DNA of 21,193 nucleotides from Deltaproteobacteria bacterium (GCA_023381945.1 JAMCQY010000144.1:1-21193), one strand, 5' to 3'. Counted from the first letter of the stretch, positions 7,031 to 15,427 are shown. Made by a program: numbers and translations. Notes: generated by a model not told the origin, from the sequence alone.

Positions 7031-8935
7031 AGTGGACGGCAACCGGGACTCTTCTTTCAAGCGGTTGATGAACGCCTCCACCGGGATGTCTTTCAGTTCA
7101 GTGCCGTCCCGCAAACGGGGCGAGAGGGTGCGATCAGCCGCCTCCCGGTCCCCGATAACGATCATATAAGGAATCTTCTGGAGCTGCGCCTCCCTGATCT
7201 TGTAGCGCAGGGTCTCCGGCCGGGCGTCTATCTCCACCCTGAGCCCTTCGGCCCGCATGGCCGCGGTGATCTCTCCGGCATAGGCATGCACCCGGTCGGT
7301 GATGGGCAGCAGCACCGCCTGGACCGGCGCCAGCCATACCGGAAAGGCGCCGGCATAGTGCTCGATGAGGACGCCGATGAACCGCTCCAAGGAGCCCAGG
7401 ATCACCCGGTGCAGCATCACCGGACGGTGGCGGCCGCCGTCGTCTCCCACATAGGTGAGGTCGAAGCGCTCCGGCAGGGTGAAATCGCACTGGATGGTGG
7501 CGCACTGCCAACGGCGGTTGATGGCGTCCTTGAGCTTGATGTCGATCTTGGGCCCATAAAAGGCGCCTTCGCCTTCACAGACATGATAAGGCAGCTTTTT
7601 GGCCTCCATCGCCTTGATCAGGGCATTGGTGGCCAATTCCCATTCGGCGTCGCTGCCGATGGATTTTTCCGGCCGGGTGGAGAGTTCCATTTCATACTCG
7701 AACCCGAAGACGGCCATGACCTGAAAAACAAAGTCCAGGACCCCGACGATTTCGCTCTCCACCTGTTCCGGGGTGCAGATAATATGGGCATCATCCTGGG
7801 TGAACTGGCGCACCCGGGTAAGGCCGTGCAGCACCCCGGAGCGCTCGTGGCGCATGACCGTACCCAACTCGAAGAAGCGCAGCGGCAGCTCGCGGTAGCT
7901 CCGGATGCTGGAGCGGTAAATCAGCATATGAGCCACGCAGTTCATGGGCTTGATGCCGAACAGGGTGCCTTCGACATCGGCAAAATACATGTTGTCCCGG
8001 TAATTGTCCCAGTGGCCCGAACGTTTCCAAAGGTCCGCCTTAAGCATCTGGGGACCCATGACCATCTGATAGCCCCGCTTGAAATGCTCCCGGCGCTCAA
8101 AGTCTTCGATGAGGCTCCTGAGGAGGGCTCCCTTGGGATGATAGATGACCATCCCGGCTCCGGCCTCTTCTTCAATGCTGAAGAGTCCCAGCTCGCGCCC
8201 CAGGCGGCGGTGGTCCCGGCGCTTGGCCTCCTCCAGAAATTCCAGGTATTGTTTGAGCTCCTTGGGGGTGGCAAAGGCGGTGCCGTAAATGCGCTGCAGC
8301 ATGGGCCGGTGCTCGTCGCCCCGCCAGTAAGCCCCGGAGGTGGAGGTGAGCTTGAAGGCCTTCAGAAAGCCGGTGGAGGGAATATGCGGACCGCGGCAGA
8401 GGTCGATGAAGTTGCCCTGGTGGTAAAGGCTCACTTTATCCTGGTCGATTCCTTCCAGTAATTCGACTTTATAGACTTCGCCATGCGCCTTAAAATTCTC
8501 AATAGCCTGGGCGCGTGATTCTTCGGCGCGCAAGAAAGGCTGGTCTTGCTTCACCAACTGGCGCATGCGCTCTTCGATCTTTTCCAGGTCTTCAGGGGTG
8601 AAGGGCTCCGGCACATCGAAATCATAATAAAAGCCGTTTTCGATGGCCGGGCCGATGGCCACTTTGGCACCCGGGAACAGCTCACGCACTGCTTCGGCCA
8701 TGATGTGCGCCGCTGAATGGCGCAGGAGTTCCAACCCTTCCGGGGAATCCAACGGGACGGGAGCGATGGTGCAAGCATGGTCCAGTGGCTGCGAGAGGTC
8801 CACCAACTCGCCATCCACCCGGGCAGCTAAAACCCGCCGGTCGGTCTTTACCTGCAAATCTTGTAAGGCCTGGGCCGCGGTGACTCCCGCCGGCATTTCC
8901 ACCGCCGGGCCCTGGTCCAGTTGCACCTTGATCAT
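7025..8935 (-). CDS. thrS: Threonyl-tRNA synthetase
   Basis: This class II synthetase charges tRNA-Thr. Starting at the ATG at 8935 it has 636 residues (E. coli 642). That start follows GAGGGG at 4-5 bases, and the extra 40 residues of the longer reading frame do not look like ThrRS. Domains in order: an N-terminal TGS domain, an editing domain with the HxxxH (HSAAH) and CxxxH (CRGPH) metal and editing motifs, and the catalytic core with zinc ligands in [14 protein letters not shown] and MLHRVILGS. The C-terminal anticodon-binding domain ends [16 protein letters not shown]. It heads the thrS-infC-rpmI-rplT-pheS cluster. The stop codon is supplied by palindromic repeat copy B. A terminator-like hairpin 14 bases before the start suggests attenuation. 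Confidence 0.98.
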   Translation of the reverse strand: MIKVQLDQGPAVEMPAGVTAAQALQDLQVKTDRRVLAARVDGELVDLSQPLDHACTIAPVPLDSPEGLELLRHSAAHIMAEAVRELFPGAKVAIGPAIENGFYYDFDVPEPFTPEDLEKIEERMRQLVKQDQPFLRAEESRAQAIENFKAHGEVYKVELLEGIDQDKVSLYHQGNFIDLCRGPHIPSTGFLKAFKLTSTSGAYWRGDEHRPMLQRIYGTAFATPKELKQYLEFLEEAKRRDHRRLGRELGLFSIEEEAGAGMVIYHPKGALLRSLIEDFERREHFKRGYQMVMGPQMLKADLWKRSGHWDNYRDNMYFADVEGTLFGIKPMNCVAHMLIYRSSIRSYRELPLRFFELGTVMRHERSGVLHGLTRVRQFTQDDAHIICTPEQVESEIVGVLDFVFQVMAVFGFEYEMELSTRPEKSIGSDAEWELATNALIKAMEAKKLPYHVCEGEGAFYGPKIDIKLKDAINRRWQCATIQCDFTLPERFDLTYVGDDGGRHRPVMLHRVILGSLERFIGVLIEHYAGAFPVWLAPVQAVLLPITDRVHAYAGEITAAMRAEGLRVEIDARPETLRYKIREAQLQKIPYMIVIGDREAADRTLSPRLRDGTELKDIPVEAFINRLKEESRLPSTM

Positions 8936-9287
8936 GCTTCCCCTCAATAAAAAAAGGCACCTGGGGCCCCCTGAGGCGCTTTCCCGGATGCCGTTAGCTT
9001 TATCAACGTTACATAAATTTGCGATTCGCGGCATCTGCCGCGCAACTCCTGACACTCCCCGCGTTTTTTGCCCTGCTCACGGACACTTAACGCTGAGTTT
9101 TTCTCATAAATGCCTGTATTTGTCAAGAAATAATCGTGCTCGGCCAAGGATTAATACTCTTCCTCATCCTGTATATTTTAATCATGCAATTTAGGCAATC
9201 CAGGGTCCCGCAATTTATTAGCATTAATCTCGATTGTGCGCTATGGATGTAGCAACATTCAGTTTTGCTTTTTCGATCGAGATCGTT
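8936..9287. other. Divergent intergenic region between thrS and the GH8 gene
   Basis: It holds the thrS leader with the hairpins at 8957-8979 and 9027-9042 and a lone minus-strand TTGACA (9121-9126) without a good -10 at normal spacing. The part near the GH8 gene (about 9120-9240) is AT-rich. No tRNA, small gene or convincing complete promoter was found. Confidence 0.6.
8949..8979 (-). terminator. Terminator-like hairpin (possible attenuator) in the thrS leader
   Basis: On the minus strand GCGCCT (8979-8974) pairs with AGGTGC (8962-8957) including one G-U. An inner GGG/CCC stem closes a 3-base loop past a 2-base bulge. It is followed by C and seven T (8955-8949). It ends 14 bases before the thrS ATG. 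A second perfect 6-bp hairpin (CGCGGC/GCCGCG) lies upstream at 9027-9042. No T-box specifier or Thr-rich leader peptide was recognised, so the signal sensed is unknown. Confidence 0.5.
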
Positions 9288-10559
9288 ATGAACTTATGCA
9301 AAACTGCTCCCATCTTGCTGCTCTCGTTCATGCTCCTCACTCTGGAGGCTTGTGGCGAACGGCAGTTGTCGCGGCAAACCGTCGAACGGGTCCTGAGGGC
9401 CTCATGGCAAAGCTACCGCCAACAATTCATCTCGCCGGCAGGCCGGGTGCAGATCCCCGAGCGGGACGGCGGCACCATTTCCGAGGCCCAGGCCTATGCC
9501 CTGCTGCGGGCGGTGTGGGCTGCGGATGCCGCCACCTTTGCCCGGGTCTATGCCTGGACTCAGGCCAATCTGAGCCGGCCGGACCACCTGCTGGCCTGGC
9601 AATGGGGCAGGCGAGCTGACGGTTCCTGGGGAGTCCTGGATGCCAACACCGCCAGCGACGGCGACTTGGATTACGCCCTGGCCCTGGTGCTGGCCGCGGC
9701 AAGGGGTTGGCGGGCCCCGCCGGGTTTGCCGGATTATCAATCCGAGGCCCGGCAGGCGCGGGCTGCCATTTGGAAGAAAGAAGTAGTAGCCCTGCCCGCC
9801 GGCGCCAGAATCCTCACGCCGGGCAACTGGCACGAGGCCGAACCGCCTTATCTGCTCAATCCTTCTTATTTTTCCCCGGCGGCGTATCATTTGTTCGCCA
9901 AGCTTTATGGAGAACAGCCGCCCCCGGCTGTTCCAGGGCAGGCGAGGGCGCCTGCTCTCCATTCTTCCTCCCCTTTGAGGTGGCAGGGTCGGGGTTGGGG
10001 TGAATCCGTCGGGACGGTTCTCGAACCCGCCTGGGATCGCCTCCATCAAGACACCTATCGGCTGTTGGCGAGCCTTAATGAGGGGCTGGATAATCCGGGT
10101 GTTGGACTGTTTCCTGATTGGTGCCGGATAGACGCCCAGGGACTTTTAAGCCAAGCCACCGGCCGGGAGACGCGGTTCGGCTGGGAGGCCGTACGCCTGC
10201 CCTGGCGCTTGGCCCTGGATCACTTATGGTTCAAAGAACCGCTGGCCGCCCAAATTTTGGGACAGAAGTTTTTGCCGTTTTTCCGGCAAGAATGGCAATC
10301 CAGGGGGAAATTGCCGGCCCTTTATAATTTTGCAGGCACTCTGGCTGCGGACTACGAGAGCCCGGTGCTCTACGCCGGAGTCCTGGCCGCGGCCCTGGTG
10401 GCGGAAGATCGAGACTTCGCCCGCCAAATGGCTGAGAAAATCTTCAGCTTTTATCACGAGAAAGACGGCCGGGCCTATTTTGTCTCGCCGGACAATTACT
10501 ACGCCAACAACTGGGCCTGGCTGGGCCTGGCCCTGTATGCCGGTTGGGTGAAGCCCTAA
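9288..10559 (+). CDS. Glycoside hydrolase family 8 lipoprotein (endo-glucanase-like)
   Basis: GH8 enzymes are (alpha/alpha)6 barrels that cut beta-1,4 glucans, xylans or chitosan by inversion. From the ATG at 9288 there are 423 residues. The signal peptide ends LTLEAC, an imperfect lipobox (Glu at -2), suggesting a lipoprotein. ISEAQAYALLRAV carries the likely acid Glu66. The block starting ASDGDLDYAL (122-141) fits the GH8 signature almost completely, with Tyr where Ile/Met is usual. The later motif is GWEAVRLPWRLALD, where relatives commonly have Y[DN]AxR; Glu300 occupies the Asp/Asn position. Residues 209-239 are a Pro/Gly-rich insertion encoded by intergenic-type palindromic repeats. No cellulose synthase genes adjoin it, so a BcsZ role is unproven and substrate is unknown. 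The longer frame from 9234 lacks a ribosome site; GAG before 9288 is also weak. A heptamer array follows the stop. Confidence 0.88.
   Translation: MNLCKTAPILLLSFMLLTLEACGERQLSRQTVERVLRASWQSYRQQFISPAGRVQIPERDGGTISEAQAYALLRAVWAADAATFARVYAWTQANLSRPDHLLAWQWGRRADGSWGVLDANTASDGDLDYALALVLAAARGWRAPPGLPDYQSEARQARAAIWKKEVVALPAGARILTPGNWHEAEPPYLLNPSYFSPAAYHLFAKLYGEQPPPAVPGQARAPALHSSSPLRWQGRGWGESVGTVLEPAWDRLHQDTYRLLASLNEGLDNPGVGLFPDWCRIDAQGLLSQATGRETRFGWEAVRLPWRLALDHLWFKEPLAAQILGQKFLPFFRQEWQSRGKLPALYNFAGTLAADYESPVLYAGVLAAALVAEDRDFARQMAEKIFSFYHEKDGRAYFVSPDNYYANNWAWLGLALYAGWVKP
9912..10005 (+). repeat. Composite palindromic repeat inside the GH8 coding sequence
   Basis: There are two perfect hairpins: GAACAGCCG/CGGCTGTTC (9912-9933, CCCC loop) and GCAGGCG/CGCCTGC (9938-9955, AGGG loop). 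A polypurine/polypyrimidine segment (TCCTCCCCTTTGAGGTGGCA then GGGTCGGGGTTGGGGTGA) follows, resembling a common intergenic repeat. The whole stretch is read in frame and adds about 31 low-complexity residues. Confidence 0.75.
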
Positions 10560-10563
10560 AGGC

Positions 10564-10590
10564 AGCAGTCAGTGGCCAGTACCCAGTTGC
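10564..10590 (+). repeat. Heptamer repeat (degenerate) just after the GH8 gene
   Basis: CAGT occurs at 10566, 10570, 10577 and 10584, the last three at exact 7-base spacing (CAGTGGC, CAGTACC, CAGTTGC). It begins 5 bases after the stop codon, in the sense orientation. Confidence 0.75.
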
Positions 10591-10614
10591 CAAAAAACCA
10601 GGGGATTCTATATT

Positions 10615-10652
10615 TCTGCGCCTTTCTTTGCGACTTTGCGTCTTGGCGTGAA
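10615..10652 (-). repeat. Octamer repeat (GCAAAGNC type), minus orientation
   Basis: On the minus strand the segment reads CACGCCAAGACGCAAAGTCG and on through CAAAGAAAGGCGCAG: degenerate 8-base units centred on GCAAAG. It is inverted relative to the copy at 12449-12481. Similar arrays occur widely in bacterial intergenic DNA. Confidence 0.8.
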
Positions 10653-10708
10653 ATTCTGAAATTTTTCGCCGCGTCCCCGGAAATGTGTTAATATCAATCA
10701 ATTATCTA

Positions 10709-12052
10709 ATGGACCAGGAACAATTTCACATCTATACGGTGAGCGGCCTTACCCGGGAGATCCGGGATCGCCTGGAGACTCACTTCTCCCTGGTCTGGGT
10801 GAGCGGCGAGGTCTCCAACCTGCGCCAACCGCTCTCCGGACACTACTATTTCACCCTCAAGGACGCCGGGGCCCAACTTCGGGCCGTTCTGTTCAAGGGC
10901 AATCATCAACATATGCGTTTCAAGCCCGTCGAGGGCAGCCAGTTCCTCTGCCGGGGGCGCCTGACGGTGTACGAGCCCCGGGGCGAATACCAATTGGTGG
11001 TGGACTACCTGGAGCCCTTGGGGCTGGGGGCCCTGGCCCAGGCCTTCGAAGCCCTGAAGACCCGCCTCCAGGCCGAGGGCCTCTTCGCCCCGGAGTTGAA
11101 AAAGCCTTTGCCTTTTCTGCCCAAGCGCATCGCCCTGGTCACTTCGCCCACCGGCGCGGCAGTGCGGGATTTTTTGCGCCTCCAAAAAAATCGGCATCCT
11201 AACCTGGAAATATTGATTTATCCCGTGAAGGTCCAGGGAGTGGAGGCCGCCGGGGAAATCGCCCGGGCCCTGGATGATTTGCCTGCCTATCCCGGCGTGG
11301 AGGTTATCGTCATGGCCCGGGGCGGCGGCTCCATCGAAGACTTATGGCCATTTAATGAAGAACTGGTGGCCAGGGCCATCCACCGCTGCCCCATTCCGGT
11401 GGTGTCGGCGGTGGGCCACGAAGTGGACTTTACCATCGCCGATTTTGTCGCCGACGCCAGGGCTGCCACCCCCAGCGCCGCGGTGGAACTAATCGTCCCG
11501 GACAAGAACGAGCTGAACCGCCGCCTGGATCGGTTCGGAGCCTCACTAAACAGCGCCTTTAGGAAGCGCCGGGAAGCGGCTCGACGCCATCTCGATTTAA
11601 TGGCCCGGCGGCTGCCGGACCTGAGCCGGCGGCTGGTGGATTTGCGCCTCAAAGTAGATGACAAAGGCGAGGTCCTGGTACGGCGCACCCGGCGTATGTT
11701 GTCGGAGAAGGGACAGCATCTGCGCCTGGCCGGCTCCCGGTTGATCCTCCTGAGTCCGCGGCGGGTCTTAATCCCCTGGCGCCAGCGCCTGGAGCAGGCC
11801 GGGCAAAGCCTGGGACAAAGCTTCCGCCGGGGCCAGGAAGACCGCCGCCGCCATCTGGAATATTGCCGGAGCCACCTGGACAAGCTCAACCCCCTGGCGA
11901 TACTTTCGCGGGGCTACGCCGTGGCGACGCTTTTGCCCCAGGAGACGGTGATTCGCGATGCCGCCCAAGTGCCGGTGGGCGCCGAAATCCGTGTCCGGGT
12001 AGCCCGCGGCCGCCTGGATTGCGAAGTGGAAAAAGTGAGCAGTGAGCAGTGA
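10709..12052 (+). CDS. xseA: Exonuclease VII large subunit
   Basis: This is the catalytic subunit of exonuclease VII, which degrades single-stranded DNA from both ends together with several XseB subunits. An N-terminal OB-fold carries VSGEVSNLRQPLSGHYYFTLKD. The catalytic domain follows with LVTSPTGAAVRDF, VMARGGGSIEDLWPFNEE and PVVSAVGHEVDFTIADFVAD. A long coiled-coil, Arg-rich region (about 270-400) and the C-terminal LNPLAILSRGYAV motif complete it. The start at ATG 10709 (447 residues) gives the same N-terminal spacing as E. coli. An in-frame GTG at 10685 is possible; neither has a good Shine-Dalgarno. The final residues VSSEQ and the stop are encoded by a heptamer repeat array, just as in nth. 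A 138-base repeat-filled gap, unusually long, separates it from xseB. Confidence 0.97.
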   Translation: MDQEQFHIYTVSGLTREIRDRLETHFSLVWVSGEVSNLRQPLSGHYYFTLKDAGAQLRAVLFKGNHQHMRFKPVEGSQFLCRGRLTVYEPRGEYQLVVDYLEPLGLGALAQAFEALKTRLQAEGLFAPELKKPLPFLPKRIALVTSPTGAAVRDFLRLQKNRHPNLEILIYPVKVQGVEAAGEIARALDDLPAYPGVEVIVMARGGGSIEDLWPFNEELVARAIHRCPIPVVSAVGHEVDFTIADFVADARAATPSAAVELIVPDKNELNRRLDRFGASLNSAFRKRREAARRHLDLMARRLPDLSRRLVDLRLKVDDKGEVLVRRTRRMLSEKGQHLRLAGSRLILLSPRRVLIPWRQRLEQAGQSLGQSFRRGQEDRRRHLEYCRSHLDKLNPLAILSRGYAVATLLPQETVIRDAAQVPVGAEIRVRVARGRLDCEVEKVSSEQ

Positions 12053-12070
12053 ATAGTGAATAGTGAATAG
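12035..12070 (+). repeat. Heptamer tandem repeat, 5 units, overlapping the xseA 3' end
   Basis: Units GTGAGCA, GTGAGCA, GTGAATA, GTGAATA, GTGAATA. The array supplies the xseA TGA stop (12050-12052) in the same phase as the array at the end of nth, giving V-S-S-[KE]-Q-stop in both. Confidence 0.92.
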
Positions 12071-12078
12071 AAAAAAAT

Positions 12079-12134
12079 GTAGCACCGCCGCCCTCGGCGG
12101 CGAAAAATGTAGTCGCAGGCTTTAGCCTGTGCTG
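12079..12134. repeat. Pair of small palindromes between xseA and xseB
   Basis: CCGCCG/CGGCGG (12085-12100, CCCT loop) is followed by GCAGGC/GCCTGT (12115-12130, TTTA loop). Each is preceded by ATGTAG, so the two read as related modules of a common intergenic palindrome family. No T-run follows, so they are not evident terminators. Confidence 0.7.
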
Positions 12135-12190
12135 CCAATTCTAAATAAACTTTTGGACTGAAAACCCGGCAACTGGGAACTTTCTAAACC

Positions 12191-12445
12191 ATGGCCAAAG
12201 AAAAAAAACCGGCTGAACAAAATTTTGAGGCGTGTCTCAAGCGCCTGGAAGCAGTCCTGGATTCCCTGGAGCACGGCGACCTGCCCTTGGAGCAGGCCAT
12301 GGCGGCCTTTGAAGAAGGGGTGGGCCTGGTAAAGGCCTGCCACCAGAAACTGGACGAAGTGGAGCGCCGGGTCGAGTTGCTCATGAAGGATGATGCCGGC
12401 CGCTTCTTTACCCGGCCATTTCCGGAAGAAGAAAGTGAAGGTTAA
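12191..12445 (+). CDS. xseB: Exonuclease VII small subunit
   Basis: This small helical protein coats the coiled-coil of XseA in the exonuclease VII complex. At 84 residues it matches the family (80 in E. coli), with the conserved pattern NFEACLKRLEAVLDSLEHGD, then LPLEQAMAAFEEGVGLVKAC and a heptad-like ending. The ATG at 12191 has only a poor ribosome site (GAACTTTCTAAACC before it). It follows xseA and precedes ispA, the conserved proteobacterial order. Confidence 0.96.
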   Translation: MAKEKKPAEQNFEACLKRLEAVLDSLEHGDLPLEQAMAAFEEGVGLVKACHQKLDEVERRVELLMKDDAGRFFTRPFPEEESEG

Positions 12446-12448
12446 TCT

Positions 12449-12481
12449 CACGCAAAGACGCAAAGTCGCAAAGGCGCAAAA
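12449..12481 (+). repeat. Octamer repeat (GCAAAGNC type) between xseB and ispA
   Basis: Four successive degenerate 8-base units (CACGCAAAG, ACGCAAAG, TCGCAAAG, GCGCAAAA) fill the whole gap. The AAAGG at 12470-12474 lies 7 bases before the ispA GTG and is the only ribosome-site-like sequence there. Confidence 0.88.
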
Positions 12482-13378
12482 GTGAAATTCGATCTCAAAG
12501 TTTATTTGGAAGAACGCCGGGGCATGGTCAACCGGGCCCTGGAAGCCTATCTGCCCGCGGTGCGGGGGCCGGCTTTTCGGGTGGTCCAGGCCATGCACTA
12601 TAGCCTGTTCGTGGGCGGCAAGAGGCTGCGCCCCATCTTGTGCCTGGCCGCAGCCGAAGCCGTCGGCGGCGACGCGGGCGAGGCCTTGCCGGCGGCCTGC
12701 GCCCTGGAGATGATTCACACTTACTCCCTCATTCACGACGACCTGCCGGCCATGGACGACGATGATTTGCGCCGGGGCCAGCCCACCTGCCACAAAAAGT
12801 TCGACGAAGCCACCGCCATCCTGGCGGGTGACGGCTTGCTGACCGAGGCCTTCCATATCATCGCCGCCGCAGCCCCCCGCTTTGAGGGCCGGGAGGCGGT
12901 CCTCCTCGATATCAGCGAGCTGTTGAGCAAGGCCGCGGGCTACCAGGGCATGGTGGGCGGCCAGATGCTGGACCTGATGGCTGAAGGGCGCCAGATCACC
13001 TTGAAAGAACTGGAAACTATCCACCGGCTCAAAACTGGAGCCCTGCTCACCGCCGCGACCCGCGCCGGCGCCTTGATGGGCGGGGGCAACCGCCAGGAGG
13101 TGACGGCCCTCACCAGTTACGGGGAAAGATTCGGCCTGGCCTTTCAGGTCACTGACGACCTGCTCGATGTGGAAGGCGATACCGCAGAAATGGGCAAGGC
13201 CGCGGGCCAGGACGAAAAGCGCCGGAAGGCCACTTATCCGGCCCTGCTGGGTCTGGAAGCATCAAAGCAGTGGGCAGGGCGCCTGGTCGAGGAGGCGGTG
13301 GCCGAATTGGAACCCTTTCAAGACCGGGCCGCCCCACTGCGGGAATTGGCCCGATACTTGTTGGTGCGCCGGTCATGA
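12482..13378 (+). CDS. ispA: Polyprenyl (farnesyl/geranyl) diphosphate synthase
   Basis: This prenyltransferase condenses isopentenyl diphosphate with allylic diphosphates to make FPP or GGPP, precursors of undecaprenyl phosphate and quinones. The 298 residues match IspA of E. coli (299). The first Asp-rich motif is D86-D87-LPAM-D92-D93 (LIHDDLPAMDDDDLRRG) and the second is D225-D226-LL-D229 (FQVTDDLLDVEGD). VGGKRLRPILCLAA, YQGMVGGQMLDL and the LKTGALL segment are further family markers. Chain length (C15 or C20) cannot be fixed by eye. The start is GTG at 12482; its only ribosome-site-like sequence is AAAGG from the octamer repeat that fills the gap to xseB. It is followed, about 90 bases on, by dxs with its own promoter. 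Confidence 0.96.
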   Translation: MKFDLKVYLEERRGMVNRALEAYLPAVRGPAFRVVQAMHYSLFVGGKRLRPILCLAAAEAVGGDAGEALPAACALEMIHTYSLIHDDLPAMDDDDLRRGQPTCHKKFDEATAILAGDGLLTEAFHIIAAAAPRFEGREAVLLDISELLSKAAGYQGMVGGQMLDLMAEGRQITLKELETIHRLKTGALLTAATRAGALMGGGNRQEVTALTSYGERFGLAFQVTDDLLDVEGDTAEMGKAAGQDEKRRKATYPALLGLEASKQWAGRLVEEAVAELEPFQDRAAPLRELARYLLVRRS

Positions 13379-13434
13379 GTAACTGCGTTTAGACGAAAAG
13401 TTTCCAGAGAAATAATGTTTTGCCGGCGTATTTT

Positions 13435-13443
13435 TGATATAAT
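13435..13443 (+). promoter_or_regulatory. Extended -10 promoter upstream of dxs
   Basis: TGATATAAT: a perfect TATAAT (13438-13443) preceded by TG one base upstream, the extended -10 form that tolerates a poor -35. No good -35 is seen. Predicted transcription would start about 18 bases before the ATG. Confidence 0.55.
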
Positions 13444-13467
13444 ATCGGCCCAGGGGGGAGTTTTCAT

Positions 13468-15399
13468 ATGGAAAAACGCCCGGAACGCCGCCGGTTGTTG
13501 GATAAGATCAACAGCCCGCAGGACTTGAAAAAATTGTCCCCTGAACTGCTGCCGCAGCTGGCGCAGGAGCTCCGGGAGACGATCATTGCCACTGTGGCCA
13601 AAACCGGCGGGCATCTGGCCCCCAGTCTGGGGGTGGTGGAACTCACCATTGCCCTGCATTACGTCTTTGACTGCCCCAAGGACAAGATTGTCTGGGACGT
13701 GGGGCATCAGGCCTATGCCCATAAGCTCCTCACCGGACGGCGGGATCACTTCCAGACCCTGAGGCAATTCGGCGGGCTCAGCGGCTTCCCTAAGCGCAAT
13801 GAGAGTCCCTACGACGCCTTCGACACCGGCCACAGTTCCACCTCCATTTCGGCAGCCTTGGGACTGGCCGCGGCCCGCTGCCAGAAGAAAGAACGGAGCA
13901 AGGTGATCGCGGTAATCGGCGACGGCGCCATGACCGCGGGCATGGCCTTCGAGGGACTCAACAACGCCGGGGATCTGAACAAAGACCTCATCGTTATTCT
14001 GAACGACAACGGCATGTCCATTGCCCCCAATGTCGGGGCCATGTCGTCGTTCTTCAGCCGCCAGTTCACGCGGCCCACCATGGTTTTCTTAAAGAAACAG
14101 ATAGAGAACCTGTTGGGCGCCTTGCCGGCCATCGGCGACGACCTGCTGGCCTGGGCCAAGAAAAGCCAGGATTCTTTAAAGGCCTTTTTCACCCCCGGGA
14201 TGCTCTTCGAAGCCCTGAAATTTACTTATCTGGGTCCAGTAAAAGGCCACCGGCTGGACCATCTCATGGAGACTCTGCAAAACGTCAAAAACTTACAGGG
14301 CCCCATCCTGGTGCACGTCCTGACCACCAAAGGCAAGGGCTACGAGCCGGCGGAATCGGACCCCACCGGGTTTCACGGCCTGGGGCGCTTCGATCCCGAC
14401 ACCGGTGAGGCCAAGAAGAGCGTCGGTGAGGTGCCGTCCTACACCCAGGTATTCGGCGACACTCTGGTGCGTCTGGCCCAGGATAATCCCAAGATCGTGG
14501 CCATCACCGCAGCCATGCCTGATGGCACCGGGTTGGCGGATTTCCACAAGCACTTCCCGGATCGCTTTTATGATGTGGGCATCTGCGAACAGCACGCCAT
14601 TACCTTTGCCGGCGGACTGGCCCTGGGAGGCATGCGGCCAGTGGCGGCCATCTACTCCACCTTCATGCAGCGGGCCTACGATCAGGTGCTGCACGACGTC
14701 TGCCTGCAAAACCTGCCGGTGGTCCTGGCCATGGACCGGGGCGGCATTGTCGGCGAAGACGGCGAAACCCATCAGGGGCTCTTTGACCTCTCTTTTCTGC
14801 GCCATCTGCCCAACCTGACCGTGATGGCCCCCAAGGACGAAAACGAATTGCGGGACATGCTCTACACCGCGGTGGAACACCCCGGGCCCATTGCCCTGCG
14901 GTACCCCCGGGGCAAAGGTGTGGGAGTGACTTTTTCCTCCACCCTCCGGAAGGTGCCCATCGGCCAGGCCGAGGTGCTTAGGTCCGGCGAGGACCTGCTT
15001 ATACTGGCGTTGGGAGCTTCGGTGTATCCGGCCCTGGCCGCGGCCGAGAAGCTGGAAGAGCATGGCTTCAGCGCCACCGTGGTCAACGCCCGCTTTGTCA
15101 AACCCCTGGATGAGAATCTCATCCTCACCCTGGCGGCCAAACACGGCCGGGTGTTAACCGTGGAGGAAAATGTCCTGGCCGGCGGCTTCGGCAGCGCCGT
15201 CCTGGAGTTGCTGGCCGACCACAGGCTCGCCGTGTCGGTAAAGCGTCTGGGCATCCCGGATATCTTCGTAGAACACGGCTCCCCGGCTATCCTGCGGCAG
15301 AAATACGGCCTGGACGCCGAGGGCATCCTCCAGGGCGCCCGGGCTGCCCTGGAACAGCCGGCCCAACCCAAAAAGGTGGTTTGGGGCACGTTCAATTAA
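13468..15399 (+). CDS. dxs: 1-Deoxy-D-xylulose-5-phosphate synthase
   Basis: This TPP-dependent enzyme joins pyruvate and glyceraldehyde 3-phosphate, the first and rate-setting step of the MEP isoprenoid pathway. The 643 residues match the family (620 in E. coli). Active-site features are His80 in GHQAYAHK, the TPP/Mg motif from GDGAMTAG (D152) to LNDN (N181), and the catalytic Glu374 in [13 protein letters not shown]. The C-terminal transketolase-type domain reads [16 protein letters not shown] through [23 protein letters not shown] lies 7 bases before the ATG. It follows ispA, so two isoprenoid genes are adjacent, but the extended -10 in the gap suggests it can be expressed independently. 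A strong terminator follows. Confidence 0.98.
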   Translation: MEKRPERRRLLDKINSPQDLKKLSPELLPQLAQELRETIIATVAKTGGHLAPSLGVVELTIALHYVFDCPKDKIVWDVGHQAYAHKLLTGRRDHFQTLRQFGGLSGFPKRNESPYDAFDTGHSSTSISAALGLAAARCQKKERSKVIAVIGDGAMTAGMAFEGLNNAGDLNKDLIVILNDNGMSIAPNVGAMSSFFSRQFTRPTMVFLKKQIENLLGALPAIGDDLLAWAKKSQDSLKAFFTPGMLFEALKFTYLGPVKGHRLDHLMETLQNVKNLQGPILVHVLTTKGKGYEPAESDPTGFHGLGRFDPDTGEAKKSVGEVPSYTQVFGDTLVRLAQDNPKIVAITAAMPDGTGLADFHKHFPDRFYDVGICEQHAITFAGGLALGGMRPVAAIYSTFMQRAYDQVLHDVCLQNLPVVLAMDRGGIVGEDGETHQGLFDLSFLRHLPNLTVMAPKDENELRDMLYTAVEHPGPIALRYPRGKGVGVTFSSTLRKVPIGQAEVLRSGEDLLILALGASVYPALAAAEKLEEHGFSATVVNARFVKPLDENLILTLAAKHGRVLTVEENVLAGGFGSAVLELLADHRLAVSVKRLGIPDIFVEHGSPAILRQKYGLDAEGILQGARAALEQPAQPKKVVWGTFN

Positions 15400-15427
15400 C
15401 CGCGGTTTGCGGTTCTCCAGAAAAGCC

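Noticed and set aside
7286..8461. Plus-strand ORF of 391 codons inside thrS
   Set aside because: Antisense shadow of thrS; no recognisable protein character and no ribosome site.
8936..9055. N-terminal 40-residue extension of ThrRS from the upstream ATG
   Set aside because: The extension runs through the terminator-like hairpin, has no homology to the TGS domain, and the ATG at 8935 has a good Shine-Dalgarno.
9085..9110. Thr-rich leader peptide for thrS attenuation
   Set aside because: The only small ORF reads MRKTQR with one Thr, and the distance and folding give no classic attenuation layout.
8936..9180. T-box riboswitch upstream of thrS
   Set aside because: No T-box consensus (GGGUGGNACCGCG-like) or antiterminator could be found; only the terminator-like hairpin is supported.
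9234..9287. Upstream start of the GH8 gene at 9234
   Set aside because: It would place 18 residues before the signal peptide and has no ribosome site; the ATG at 9288 gives a normal lipoprotein-type signal.
12122..13024. Minus-strand ORF of 300 codons across xseB and ispA
   Set aside because: Antisense to two well-supported genes; part of its peptide is the translation of the octamer repeat.
14293..15144. Minus-strand ORF of 283 codons within dxs
   Set aside because: Antisense shadow of a complete dxs with all catalytic residues.
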